Origin: Homarus americanus
Taxonomy: Eukaryota; Arthropoda; Malacostraca; Decapoda; Nephropidae
Direction: 5' to 3'
Assembly: GCF_018991925.1 (NCBI RefSeq)
Contig: NW_024756438.1
Location: 548,501 to 612,500, forward strand
Length of the DNA stretch: 64,000 nucleotides
Part shown: positions 32,278-43,378 of the stretch, one piece after another
How positions within the stretch are numbered: the first letter of the stretch is position 1
Layout: every line of letters begins with the position of its first letter
Notes under the pieces: model-generated
What the model was told of the DNA's origin: nothing
The model's database searches: none
The model's input: the letters and a program-made list of their open reading frames with translations, nothing else
Program-made: the position numbers and the translations under genes

Positions 32278-33364
32278 GTCTTTTCCCGTACAGTTATATA
32301 CTCACGAAGTCTCAGTGGGTCACATACCACCAGCACTTGGCGCGTTGGCGTGATATTATAGCCACTTAACTGCCACCAGCCTACGACTTTAGCAACGCTG
32401 CTGAATTATTTATTGAAAGGGTACTGGCGTTTTCGGGTGGTGATCTAGTTGTTGGTAACACTACTCTGACTGGTGTTGTGACGGACGCTTGTGACGGAGG
32501 ATAGTGTGTGACGGTGAGGAGAGAGAGAGAGAGAGAGAGACAACAACAATACAAAAATAATAATAGAAAACAGAGAAGGAAGGACCAAGAGTTATCAAGG
32601 TATAGCGTGCACACGAGCATATGATCTCCATGAGGACCAACAGCACCACACAGGGAAGGTCGAGGAGTGTATCGAGAGCTCGTGTCAGGTGTGGTCCAGG
32701 TGCGTGCAAGACTCATTAATTTGTGGTTTTATGGGAACACCTTGTTATAGAGACGTTTTGGAATTGGTAATATATTTTTTTAGTTATAATTGATTGTCTA
32801 ATTAGGTGGAGATCAATTAACGACAGGTGCTTTAATATATGGTTAAGTGCTTGTTTGTAATTGGTGGATTTAATTGGTGAAAGTTTAGAGGTCTAATTGG
32901 TGTATTTCTTTTCTAATTTGTGAAGGTGTTTAGGTAATTATTTGACGTGTTATCTGGTAATTACAGGTTAAAATCTTAAATTATTTTGACACGTGAAAAA
33001 CTTTGTATAAATATCCTATATAAGTAATCGTAATTGGAATTATAATCAATATTTTTTCCAATTCGTGAAGTCGTAGAAGTAGATTAATTAATACTTTCTT
33101 GCAATTGGATATTTAATTTCATATTTTTTTTGTTCATGGTAAAAATATTTGGATTTGTTATCGCTCGTTCACTAATTATATTTCATGTGACCTTGGCTAG
33201 GCTCTTAGACGCATGCGGTAGGAGTATTTAAGGAGCGTGGGTGACTAAAATAGACTTTGAATTAGGGCTTAACTAGTCAGATTTCTCCTAGAGTTGTGAG
33301 ATGATTGATGGAACTTGATTACAATTACTTAACAAGTCTGTTTGACCTTGTGAAGAAGATGAAC

Positions 33365-33610
33365 TATTCCAGAACTCGACTGGTGGGGGGTGAGGTGAAT
33401 AACATGGGAGGGTGAGGTGAGGATTGGGGGGCAGGTGGGGTACATGTATGAGGGGCGAGACCAGGAGGTGAGGGACTATGGGGGTGAGGTGAGGTATTGG
33501 GGGGTGAGGTGACAGACCAGGGGAGCGAGTTGAGGGACAGTGGAGGGATGAGGGGAGGTATTGGGGGGTGAGGTGAGAGACTATAGGGGTGAGGTGAGGA
33601 ACCGGGGGTA
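33365..33610. repeat. GGGGTGAGGTGAGG-type degenerate repeat
   Basis: G-rich tandem with 25-45-base periodicity just before the solo LTR. Confidence 0.7.
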
Positions 33611-33659
33611 TATTATGATGGTTTTAGTTTACAGTAGCTACTAATGTATGTATGCATGT

Positions 33660-34415
33660 TGTTACGGGTCGCGAATGGGATAAGCTGACGGAGTCGCCCC
33701 TTGTGAGCATGTATGATTATGCGGCGAATATCCTGACTTGGGTCCAACGATTGACAACCGTAACAAAGTTAACTGGTCACAGAAGTTCACAACACTTCCA
33801 CAACAAACACAGGACCCGAATAGATAACCCTCTCCTCAGGTGACAGTAAAGGGGCAATAAAATTATGTCATTTACTAACAACAAAACACAAAGAAATATA
33901 AACACGGTGCACATAGAATAATAAGAACCTAACTCCTAACACACAAAATAATCAACTAAATCCTAACCAAACCTACGAACAAATCTAACCTAAACAACAT
34001 ACGGGAAAAGGGGAACACAATGGCGGGAAGTGGGAACGTGGAATTGTACTTAAGGTCTGATGGTCCCGAGATAGCAGAGGAGGTCCAGCCGTCCTGGTCC
34101 TCGTGAGAAGTAAGTCAAGTTGTACTGCACATATCCCAGAGGAGTAGTCCAGCCTTGGGAATAGGAGTAACCAGACAGGGCACTAGCTGAAGGTGTACTC
34201 CCTGCACTCGGGCAGGAGAAGTCGTTTAGGCTCTGGTATAAGACTATTGAGTAGGTAAAGCAACTGAGAACCGTAGTCTAGGTAGGAGGTGAAACTGCAA
34301 GTATGGGCACAAAAGTGACGAATCACCCTCCTAGATGGCGTGGAGAGGTTGGTTGACGGGGCAGTTACCAGACGAAGTAACGAGACTACGGCCCGATGAA
34401 GGTCGGGTCGTAACA
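33660..34415 (+). mobile_element. Solo LTR of an LTR retrotransposon
   Basis: 756-base block starting TGTTACGGG and ending CGTAACA: 5'-TG...CA-3' with a 7-base terminal inverted repeat (TGTTACG/CGTAACA). Both flanks carry ATGT (33656-33659 and 34416-34419), a 4-base target duplication. A poly(A) signal AATAAA at 33856-33861 sets the plus orientation. There is no gag/pol and no second LTR, so recombination between LTRs probably removed the body. Gypsy-type elements commonly show such termini and short duplications, but the family is inferred. Confidence 0.75.
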
Positions 34416-34463
34416 ATGTACAGTATGTATGTATGTATGTATGTACGTAAGTATGTATGTATG

Positions 34464-34564
<101 letters not shown>

Positions 34565-35092
34565 TTACGTTAGTTTATCTTGAAGTAGATAACCCGTTTA
34601 AGTTATTACGACACCACGTGAACTAGAGTCAAAACAATCAACAAATTTCAATTTTCTTGGAACTATAAATGACTCAACCTAATCCTCTTTGACTTCCTGT
34701 TTGGAACTATTGCGAAAATAATGTTTTTGTTCCACCATTGTCAGTAACTTTGGAAATGTTAAATGAAAGAAAGACACGAGGCTGGTATATAAGACGAGTG
34801 ATATAAACTGTACAGAGGGAAACACTATAATGCCCCACAGAACCACAAACGAAGCTTAAAATATACTTTTAAATGAAACTTTTCCAATTATTCCCTTAAT
34901 AGTATCTGTCTTTTGTTAGAACTTTGTTAGTTTTTCATAATAAAAGTTTTAAATAAAGATCATTTTTGTAATTATCTTTTGTATAATGCGTGTGTGCGTG
35001 CAAGGATATACGATCGTGTGTGTACGTGTGTGCATATATGTTCGTGTGTGTATATGTGTTTACGAGTATATATTGAATAAGATGTAATACCT

Positions 35093-35135
<43 letters not shown>

Positions 35136-35485
35136 TATATATAAACCTTCTTAAAGTAAAGTCAGACCAATCCGACAAGGTCTCACATCTTTCCTGTTGT
35201 GGCAACACTGAGACTGTTGTTGTGGTGGTGACGTTGGCAACAGTGACGTGTGAGAAGTTGAAGGTTAGACTTAATGAAAAATATTTAAAACATAACCACA
35301 ATTACAGTTATAAAGACGCTGCGTATGTTATCAAATGTTATCAATGTTATCAATGTTATTATTTATTGATGGTGTTTATTTCATTATCTAATTGATTAGT
35401 TACGTTAATTCTTGTTAATTCGTTGAGATTATTTTGGATAAGTGTAAATTCTCCTCCACCTCCCCTACCAATCCTTTCTGTAACC

Positions 35486-35578
35486 TAACCAAAACTAACC
35501 TAACCAAAACTAACCTAACCAAAACTAACCTAACCAAAACTAACCTAACCAAAACTAACCTAACCAAAACTAACCTAA
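35486..35578. repeat. 15-bp repeat TAACCAAAACTAACC, about 6 copies
   Basis: A tandem variant of the CCTAA theme just upstream of the receptor's first coding exon. Confidence 0.85.
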
Positions 35579-35613
35579 TTTAACACTTGGTTACCTCATT
35601 ACAGGCGGAGAAG

Positions 35614-35680
35614 ATGACGTCCGCAAGTGGCACTGTCATCGTGTTCTTGGTGACGCTTGTCTGTGTGTCCCAAGCCGTAG
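35614..35680 (+). CDS. Receptor exon 1: signal peptide
   Basis: MTSASGTVIVFLVTLVCVSQ then AV, phase 1 donor CCGTAG|GTACGG. An acceptor (CATTACAG) nine bases before the ATG implies an upstream untranslated exon. Confidence 0.85.
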
Positions 35681-38600
35681 GTACGGTAAAATGATGTCGT
35701 AATGATGTAGTTTTGATATAGTAATGATGTGGTTATGACGTGGTAATGATGCGGTTATGAAGTAGGTGTGAGGTGAGATAAAGAGATGCACCTTCCTCTC
35801 TGACAGATATTGACGGGGCATGGAGTGATTGGTCAGTAATCAGGACGCCATGCACCAAGTCATGCAACAGAGGCTCATCTACAAGAGTCAGGTCATGCAC
35901 CAACCCACGACCATCAGGCAGTGGCATACTGTGTACCAAAATGGACGGTAGACTGGCACTCAACGGCATTGATTACAAATTGGAGCCTTGTAATGACCAG
36001 TCTTGTTGGAGTAAGTGAAGGTTTATCTTGTGTGTGTACCTATGAATATCTCAGTTAACCTCATCTTATTAAACTAACACTTAACAACGCATAAACTATC
36101 TCACCAACATTTCTCACTGTTCCTGGCAGTCGACCAGTGGACTGACTGGTCTAACTGCTCGAAAGTGTGTGGACGTGGGAAGGAGGTACGGAGAGCCTGG
36201 TGCGGGGTCGAGGTGTGTGCTGAAGACCAGGCACTAGAGGAGACAAGAGACTGCAACACCTGGAACAAGACGGAGTGTGACAGTAAGTTTAGTCTCGTGA
36301 AAATGTTAACGAGTTTCCACAGGTTAATTGAATCCCAGTAATAGCAGCGCCGGTGTTGATTTGGACCTGAAAGCATCGTATATTTACCATCCTACATCAT
36401 ATTCTCCCTCCTCCACCATATATCTCCTCCTTCACTATATTCTCCCTCCTCCACCACATGTAATAGGGGTAATTAGCACATAACTCCCATTTTTAGAAGA
36501 GAAAAAGGCTAGTCTGTATCCTAATGTTCTTCCTTCGGGGGGGCAGATAAGACTAGCCTCCGTGACCAACATCTGTGGAAGACACCTTAGCGGCTTCTTC
36601 TCTTCAGGATTAATAAAGTCTTAATTTTTACATTATTTTCTCCATAATGTAGTCCCAGCTAACCTCTTACCTCTGCTCCAGGTCCGTGTGAGGAACTGAA
36701 ACAATCCTGCCCACAGTACGGGATATGTGACGATTTGTCGACAGATGAGGACCCGATAGCTGAGTGTGTGTGTACTATGGGGTACAAGATGAATAGCGCC
36801 AAGACTGCCTGTATACGTAAGTCTTCCATTGTATTCCTCTCCCCCATCTCGTCCCATGGTGAATAGCTCTTTGTTATTCACTAGTGTTAATGGACGTAAA
36901 AAAACAGTACTATACTGTATAAGTGAAGGCCTGTCATCCATAGCTTACAGAGATATAAACTAACCTCCCGAGTCTCTTTCTCTCGGGAAAAAAATCCTGC
37001 AAGACGATGAAGACTTAAAATTATTACTTGTTTTAATGTCCCGTCCAGGTCCGCCGCCCACGACCCCCACCCCACGGCCCATCCCTACACTGCCCCCAGC
37101 GCAGAAGGTTGTGGCTACGGTCATATCCAAGACCGCCTCTACCGTCATCATCATCTGCGTCAGCATCTGCCTCTGTATCTTCTTCGTTCTCCGCATCTTC
37201 ACGCCAGATCGAGTCATTCAGATGAACATGGAAATTGCTCTCCTTATGGCCCACATCATGCTGATCTTCCCCTCCTCCATCACTGAACAACCGGTGAGTC
37301 TCGTTGAGGTGAAGAGAAACTAACATGTAGACGAGTCCTTTTGGGGTTTAACATTATGATTCATTCTCTTCATCAAGACAAAATTCCCGTTTAGAGAACT
37401 CACACATAACGCTGATCCTTACCATAGAACTCATAGCATTGATTATTAATATCACCATTGTCACGTTCTGTGCATCTAAGGGTCTTCATATTTCCAGACC
37501 TTATGTACTCTCGTCTCCATCTTGGTACACTTCTTCTTCACGGCCTGCTTCATGTTTATGTTCCTGGAGGCGCTGCACATGTACGCCTTCGTGGCCTACG
37601 TGATCAAGAAAGAAGGAATGTTCAGCCGGGTCCAGAACACTCTGGTGGGCTGGGGTATCGCTGCCATCATCATCCTCTTCTGCATGTGCTTTGAATATGA
37701 AAACTACGGCGGCTCCTACCAGTGAGTCCCCACCACAACTGATAGCGTCTCGGGGCGTTGTATCTTGTGCCACACTTTAGTACTAGTCTCCTAGTTCCTA
37801 GTATCTAACATTAAGCTCCTAGTTGCTCGTCCCAAAGTTCTAATGCCTAGTTTTAAGTACCTAGTGCCTAGTGCCTAGTATTCAGCTCTTAATGATTTAG
37901 TGTTGGGATCCTTCCTCTCTCTTTCTCTTTCCCCTAAACTTTCTCCCTCCCTCCTTCCTCCCCGCCCCGTCTCTCTCACCTGTGTTTATCTCTCACCAGC
38001 TGTTGGCTACAGATGGATACAGCTCTCATGTACGGCCAGCTGTTACCCATAGTCAGCCTCGTGATCCTAACCTTCACACTAATTGAAGCTGCTGGTGCTG
38101 CTGAGTACAAGCCTCTCAAAGGTAATGTGATGGTGACGTGTATGGTGACGTGTATGGTGACGTGTATGGTGACGTGTGTGGTAACGTGTGTGGTGACGTG
38201 TGTGGTGACGTATATGGTGACGTATATGGCGTGTATGGTGGCTTGTGTGAGAGAGAGAGAGAGAGAAATTAATAAACCTTTTTACCTTTTACAAAATCAA
38301 CTAACTATTCTTTTCTGTCGCCCGTGTTGAAGGTGTGGACAAGAGCCAGTTGACGAGCGCTAAGTTCTCTCAAAGGACCAACCTACTTATCTTACCGCTG
38401 GTCTTCTCACACATGCTGGTGGGGATGTTCTCTGAGTATGAGCAGAATCTTCCTCTCTATGGTGTCTTCTCCATTCTTAACAGCGTAACGGGAGTAGTGG
38501 TCCTGTTCTTCCACTGTACAAACAACCAACAGGTGAGGGGGAGTTGTGAGGTACGAGGAGGAGGAAGAGGAAAAGCGGGATAAGGAGGAATAGAAGAAGA

Positions 38601-39098
38601 AGGAGACGAAACGGGATTTTTTCTTTTTTTAGGAATGGAAGACAGGAGGGAATGGATGAGGAAGTGGAGGCGGGGACTTAAGAGGAAGACAGAAGTGTGA
38701 AGGAGGAAAAAATGTTGGAGGGGCTGGAAAAGGAAGATTAATAAGGAATGGAAGATAAAAGAATGAGAATAGAGAGGAGGGCGAAGGAGACGGAAGAAGG
38801 GGAGGTGTAGGGTAGGGCTATAAAAGAGGAGGGAATAAGGAATAAAAGGAGAGATAAGGAAAATATAGAAGGAAATCTAGAGGGGTAGAATAACAATAAT
38901 AATCTGTCCTTGACGTAAATGATAATGATTAGCGTAAGTGACATAATGTATTCCTGTACTTTAGTCTGAACACTGGTAAATGGCCAGTACTCAATCACAT
39001 TTATTCCTTTTGGTACTGACGCTAATTTCCCCCTACAGGTACGGATGAAACTGAAAGGATTATACGCGAAAATGTGCAAAAGTTCCGGGGCTCGATAA
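35614..39098 (+). CDS. Adhesion-type seven-helix receptor: 2x TSP1, EGF, 7TM, no GAIN domain
   Basis: Nine plus-strand coding exons: 35614-35680, 35807-36010, 36130-36282, 36682-36816, 37049-37293, 37498-37721, 38000-38121, 38333-38532, 39039-39098. They give 469 residues with all phases matching. Order: signal peptide (1-21); TSP1 (28-89, six Cys, WSDWS); TSP1 (94-140, six Cys, WTDWS); EGF-like (144-185, six Cys); a Pro/Thr linker (187-205); and seven helices (about 213-443). The helical part carries adhesion/class B marks: HFFFTACFMFMFLEAL in helix 3, GWG in helix 4, C271 with the ECL2 CW pair (344-345), and FFHCTNNQQVR after helix 7. The cytoplasmic tail is only about 24 residues. Known: adhesion GPCRs usually place a self-cleaving GAIN/GPS module before helix 1; none fits in the 20-residue linker here. 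Function is inferred as cell-surface sensing of matrix or neighbours; ligand unknown. Confidence 0.92.
35807..36010 (+). CDS. Receptor exon 2: first TSP1 repeat
   Basis: Phase 1-1 module exon. GAWSDWSVIRTPCTKSC, then RVRSC and PCNDQSCW; cysteines at 38, 42, 53, 65, 84 and 89. A longer insert than usual lies between Cys 65 and 84. Confidence 0.93.
36130..36282 (+). CDS. Receptor exon 3: second TSP1 repeat
   Basis: Phase 1-1 module exon. DQWTDWSNCSKVCGRGKEVR, then cysteines at 115, 120, 132 and 140. The second WxxWxxC pattern is complete. Confidence 0.93.
36682..36816 (+). CDS. Receptor exon 4: EGF-like module
   Basis: Phase 1-1 module exon. Six cysteines (144, 151, 157, 170, 172, 185) with PQYGIC and CVCTMGYKM, the standard EGF spacing. 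Confidence 0.92.
37049..37293 (+). CDS. Receptor exon 5: Pro/Thr linker, helices 1 and 2
   Basis: RPPPTTPTPRPIPTLPPAQK linker, then helix 1 (STVIIICVSICLCIFFVL) and helix 2 (NMEIALLMAHIMLIF). The linker has no HxT/S cleavage motif and no cysteine/tryptophan GPS pattern. Confidence 0.93.
37498..37721 (+). CDS. Receptor exon 6: helices 3 and 4
   Basis: TLCTLVSILVHFFFTACFMF then MFLEALHMYAFVAYV, intracellular loop 2, and GWGIAAIIILFCMC. Strongest adhesion-GPCR signature in the gene. Confidence 0.94.
38000..38121 (+). CDS. Receptor exon 7: ECL2 Cys-Trp and helix 5
   Basis: CWLQMDTALMYGQLLPIVSL then VILTFTLIEAAGAAEYKPLK. The CW pair is the conserved ECL2 mark. A 12-base GTGACGTGTATG repeat follows the donor. 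Confidence 0.92.
38126..38240. repeat. 12-bp minisatellite in receptor intron 7
   Basis: Unit TGGTGACGTGTA, about 9 copies, beginning within ten bases of the exon 7 donor. Confidence 0.8.
38333..38532 (+). CDS. Receptor exon 8: helices 6 and 7
   Basis: KFSQRTNLLILPLVFSHMLV, then PLYGVFSILNSVTGVVVLFF and HCTNNQQ. Donor CAG|GTGAGG, phase 0. Confidence 0.93.
39039..39098 (+). CDS. Receptor exon 9: short C-terminal tail and stop
   Basis: VRMKLKGLYAKMCKSSGAR then TAA. The acceptor has a clean CCCCCTACAG tract. VR following NNQQ matches the usual end of helix 7 in the family. Confidence 0.88.
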   Translation, partial: VRMKLKGLYAKMCKSSGAR

Positions 39099-39533
39099 GA
39101 CCAAATAATAACAACAATATGAGGATGATATGTTGCACCACGTGTATAAGACAACAGGTTCCTTATACCTCAGGAGGATCAAAGGAGAATCTGATCACAA
39201 AAAACTTGCTACGGAACCTTTCGACTCCATCAAGAGCATCAATGCCTTCTCATAACACCGCGGCACAAGCAAGCAACTGATTCCCCACCTTAAACACAAG
39301 ATCTTTACTACTTAGAGGTTTTAAATGATACAGATAGCCATAGTACTATAAAAATGGTTTTCTTTGTGACTAACACGAAATAATTTTAGCTGAAGAATAT
39401 GTGGCTAGAGTTTAGCTACCAGAGTTACCTTTATTACCCCCTGTACATCAATATAGGAAGGGTGTTATCCAGTGTGACACTATCAAATTCGCAACTTTTC
39501 TCCGGGTACACCATTTTTTTTCCTATGCTCGAC

Positions 39534-39539
39534 AATAAA
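39534..39539 (+). promoter_or_regulatory. Poly(A) signal AATAAA of the receptor gene
   Basis: First AATAAA on the plus strand after the stop, 436 bases downstream. A plausible 3' end. Confidence 0.5.
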
Positions 39540-40490
39540 GGTTATAGAAAAATAACACCGAACAAAACGGCTGCCCGAACGGTTAGTAAGTTTGGCTTTT
39601 GGGTTAACTCTCCCATACAGACGAGCTTTGTGGAATACAGCGATATGTTACCGACCCCCTTGACTATCGATCACAGTGATGGTAGGTAGTAAACAGATAA
39701 GCCAGACAGATATTGGTACTGTTTAGTGATCGATAACCATGGGGATCTTTTCCTCTGTTTGGTAATTCAAAATATTTTATCCTAGTTAGATATCATATAG
39801 TGTAACCATACACTATATTTATTTGGGTGGATCTGTAGTTGTAGATAAATGTATGTACTTATATAATCATTGATATTATATTAATTCAGTGTGATATTAT
39901 TGACTGTGAAAGCGATATTGTCTCTTTAAGCTGACTTTTCAAATAACATTGACAACCATACCATCAGGTGACAGCTGGCGTTCCACACAATTTTGAAAAG
40001 TCAGTGCTTGAAATAGTATTGTTTTCTTTGATAGAGATGTATAGAAGAACGTGTTATATTTTGGAGAATCTAACCTATATTTCTATATCTCTTCTTACAA
40101 AACTTTTCGATTATATAATCACATTTGCACGACAGTATCAAACTAATATAAATTTTCATTGAGATAATATTCCTCTGTTTTCACCCTTGGAGTGTGACGC
40201 ACCTAAAACAAAAACAAAAATTACCGCTTGTTTCCTGATTTTCAAGGTCTAAATACCACAAGTGCCTTAGGTTTGATCTTAGAAATTTGCGACCATAGAG
40301 TAAAATGGTCGCTTAATACTAATAATTGAGTTTATTTATGAAAGCTTGAACCCTGTAAGATAATAGTGAAAACCCATATCTTATTGTTTCATTAGATAAT
40401 ATAAAAGATAACATACGATGGTCAAGGTAGATAGAGACTGAAGCCAAGTTACTCCAAGTTCACATCTTTACCATAATGTGTAGTCCTTAC
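39540..40490. other. AT-rich intergenic DNA
   Basis: I see no repeat array and no exon with paired splice sites here. Confidence 0.4.
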
Positions 40491-40536
40491 CTGGGGAGTC
40501 ATCTGTTGTGTTGAACTGTCTAATGAGGAGGTCGAG
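40491..40536 (-). CDS. Possible small exon, unknown
   Basis: 46 bases between acceptor (GTTGGTCATCGCTGTAG) and donor CCAG|GTAAGG. Reads LDLLIRQFNTTDDSP in phase 0; phase 2 is also open. It lies downstream of a terminal exon on the same strand (41867-42049), so it would need its own transcript. Confidence 0.28.
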
Positions 40537-40568
40537 CTACAGCGATGACCAACACTTTCTTTATGGAG

Positions 40569-40583
40569 TTATGTAAAACACAC

Positions 40584-40668
<85 letters not shown>
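40569..40668. repeat. (CA)n microsatellite, about 50 units
   Basis: Nearly pure ACAC run over 100 bases with one early GC interruption. Confidence 0.93.
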
Positions 40669-40671
<3 letters not shown>

Positions 40672-41820
40672 CATTAGTTATTGCTGAGAGTTGAGTTTAT
40701 ATATATAATATAATAACCAAGTAATAATCCTGTTGTTTTACCCTAAATGTTAAATATTATTAAATCCTGTTAAAAGTGTGTTTAGTGTTAAGTGCGTGAA
40801 GACCCATATATATATATATAAATAAATATTTACCAAAGATATGAAGAATAAATAATATATATCTAATCTTATCCTATATATAACAAGATATTTAAATAGT
40901 TTATATATAGACATTATTCTTAAGGCTATATGTTAATTTATTGTAAGGTATTACTTGTGATAATAAGACACTAAGAATGACAACAAGTGCATTTGGCTGG
41001 ATTACTGAACAATAACTTCACCAATACTGAATAACATCACAAACCGTAAGATCTGGTGGAGATACAACTATTTCATGACTGTGTGTTTATCTGTGTGCAT
41101 ATAATACAAAGTATATGTATACTCTACGTATGTTATACATGTAGCTTACAAAATATAGCTTAACGGCTCTTCTTCGTTTACTTGTATCCTAACTATCAAG
41201 TCATTGTTCTGTTATCGTGGTTTAATAGGGGGGGGGGAGGGGCAGCTTGCGTGGTTATTGTTCGTGGTTCTTGAAATTATAAACACATTGCCTCAAAATA
41301 GCAATGCATTTCAAATTGGGTATGTGGAATTACCACATCAAGATTTCCAGCGTTTTTAAGCAATTTCTTTCATATGTTGTCTAGAGTCTTGAGCTTATCG
41401 AGTATCTGGGAACACGACGGGCGGCCTCACCACTCACCTTTCCTGCCAATTTATTTTCTCGCTGCAAGATTCCACATATAAGCTTAGGACGTTAATGTAA
41501 ACCAGTGAGGATAATGCAGACGAGAACGTCATATTTTACAGCCTGAGTTGTAAGCTTCTGAGTACCTGTACATTCATTATTCTTCTATGAATCTGTTTAG
41601 TGAGGGACAAAGACGAGCTAGAACAATGATATTATCCCTACATTCTTACTTAGATGTTTATGTTATATTCTACGCAAAATCTTAGTACAAGTTTCGGGAG
41701 CAGAACGTTGAGAGAGATGGATAAAGTCCCAGTGGACATGAGAAACCTAATTCACAGAAATTTATATGAAACTTAAAAAACAAAACAACATCGAAAGTCA
41801 ACTAACAGCGATATTCAATA

Positions 41821-41826
41821 TTTATT
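41821..41826 (-). promoter_or_regulatory. Poly(A) signal AATAAA for the exon at 41867-42049
   Basis: AATAAA on the minus strand, 41 bases after the TAA stop of the proposed terminal exon. Confidence 0.5.
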
Positions 41827-41866
41827 CTTAACTTAATTCATCCACTAAACTTTAAATGTTAATAAG

Positions 41867-42049
41867 TTAGTATTTTAACTTCTCAATAAGGTTGTACATA
41901 TAAACTGACACATCCATACAACACGTTAAATTCCATCTGTAGGCATGGAATCCTTTCAAAGACGAATGGATAGGCTTTGATGCACTTAGTTCTTCAAAGG
42001 ATGTTTCCGACTGCCGTGTTTGATACCCGCTGTTGATTTGCTTGCGTGT
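41867..42049 (-). CDS. Probable terminal exon of an unidentified minus-strand gene
   Basis: 60 codons plus TAA, phase 0 after acceptor GTATCCTGCAG. Includes TRKQINSGYQTRQSETSFEE, LSASKPIHSSLKGFHAYRWN and the end NLIEKLKY. The composition is not repeat-like and an AATAAA follows at the right distance. The product is not recognised. It faces the receptor gene tail to tail. The exon at 46623-46803 is the nearest upstream candidate on this strand, but it ends in phase 1, so an exon between them would be missing. Confidence 0.45.
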   Translation of the reverse strand, partial: TRKQINSGYQTRQSETSFEELSASKPIHSSLKGFHAYRWNLTCCMDVSVYMYNLIEKLKY

Positions 42050-42566
42050 CTGCAGGATACTCTAAGGACAAATAATGACATGATTACCTAACATGACGTG
42101 CAGTTTCATCCTGAGATATGAGGGTCACGCTATACTTCTGGGGTCAAAAGGTCAAGGTCATGGGGACACTTGCTGTATCCCATCTGGCGGAGTTCAGGTT
42201 GTGTTGTGTTGAGGAGTGAGTCAGGTGTATGATGATGGCCCGGCGGTCATCCTAGAAATTCCTTCACAGTTCAGTGTTTTTAAGGCAGATGGTCTTTCAT
42301 ATATAAAATCGGTGGAAAAATTAACATTATCTTACTTACTTTTAAATAATTTATAATAAAAAAGTTACGAACACACAAACAGGCACTATTGTTCGATCAG
42401 TCATCTCTTCACTCGGGAACGTTTCTTTACAGCCTCTCAAAATGTCTCGTGTCAATTTTCACTGCGTTGACAAAAAATATTTAAAAGGATTTTACAGCTT
42501 AACTAATTTTTAAAGCACCAACAGCGGAGTTTGTCGTTCATGTTCAAGTGTCGTTTTACATTACAG

Positions 42567-42614
42567 GTCCAAGGAACAGGCGAACTCTAGACACGTACGG
42601 TCATCCTCATACAG
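42567..42614 (+). CDS. Possible alternative last exon of the receptor
   Basis: 48 bases between acceptor TTTTACATTACAG and donor CATACAG|GTAAAC. Joined in phase 0 after receptor exon 8 it would read VQGTGEL then TAG. This is short and may be chance. Confidence 0.2.
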
Positions 42615-42795
42615 GTAAACACTCACTGGAGGATGAGCCTCTCTCTCACGACAATACTACTGACCTCCTACTCCAACCACCTCCACCTTATCACCTTTGT
42701 TTATGATGAGAGACACGAGACAACAACACAACGACCACAGTTCAGTTTTTCATCCCAATTAACGATCCGTTAGGTGGTGGTCACGTCTTGTACAT

Positions 42796-42870
42796 AGGGT
42801 GCGGTGGCTGAGTGGCTATAGCGCTCGTCTCCTATCCTAAGCATCTTTTCGTTCGATCCCAGGGTGTTCA
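42796..42870 (+). repeat. tRNA-derived SINE-like fragment
   Basis: Exact A-box TGGCTGAGTGG (42805-42815) and B-box GTTCGATCC (42851-42859), 35 bases apart. The intervening sequence does not form a regular tRNA, so a SINE head or tRNA pseudogene is likelier than a gene. Confidence 0.6.
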
Positions 42871-43019
42871 TAGTTCACCCAGAGACAAAGTATTTCAGTT
42901 CGCGGGTACACAAGTCACTAAGGTGATGTGGTATAAGCATATATGGAATCACCTTGTTAATTATCTAACTCATTAATCTCACCTGCCACAGTAAGGAGGG
43001 GGAACGAGAGTGGTAAGGG

Positions 43020-43378
43020 ATACTTTATTATGATATGTTAATATATAAGTAAAGGCGACAGGTGTTATGTTAATATATAAATAAAGGCAACACGTGTTAT
43101 GTTATGTCAATATCTAAGCAAAGGCGACAGGTGTTATGTTAATATTTAAGTAAAGGCGACAGGTGTTATGTTATGTTAATAAATAAGTAAAGGCGACAGA
43201 TGTTATGTTAATATATAAATAAAGGCAACACGTGTTATGTTATGTCAATATCTAAGCAAAGGCGACAGGTGTTATGTTAATATTTAAGTAAAGGCAACAC
43301 GTGTTATGTTATGTCAATATCTAAGCAAAGGCGACAGGTGTTATGTTAATATTTAAGTAAAGGCGACAGGTGTTATCT
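43020..43378. repeat. Minisatellite, GTTATGTTAATATATAAGTA unit, about 10 copies
   Basis: Units of about 36-46 bases of the form (GTTAT)GTTAATATATAAGTAAAGGCGACAG, with a subset reading GTCAATATCTAAGC in alternation. Confidence 0.85.
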
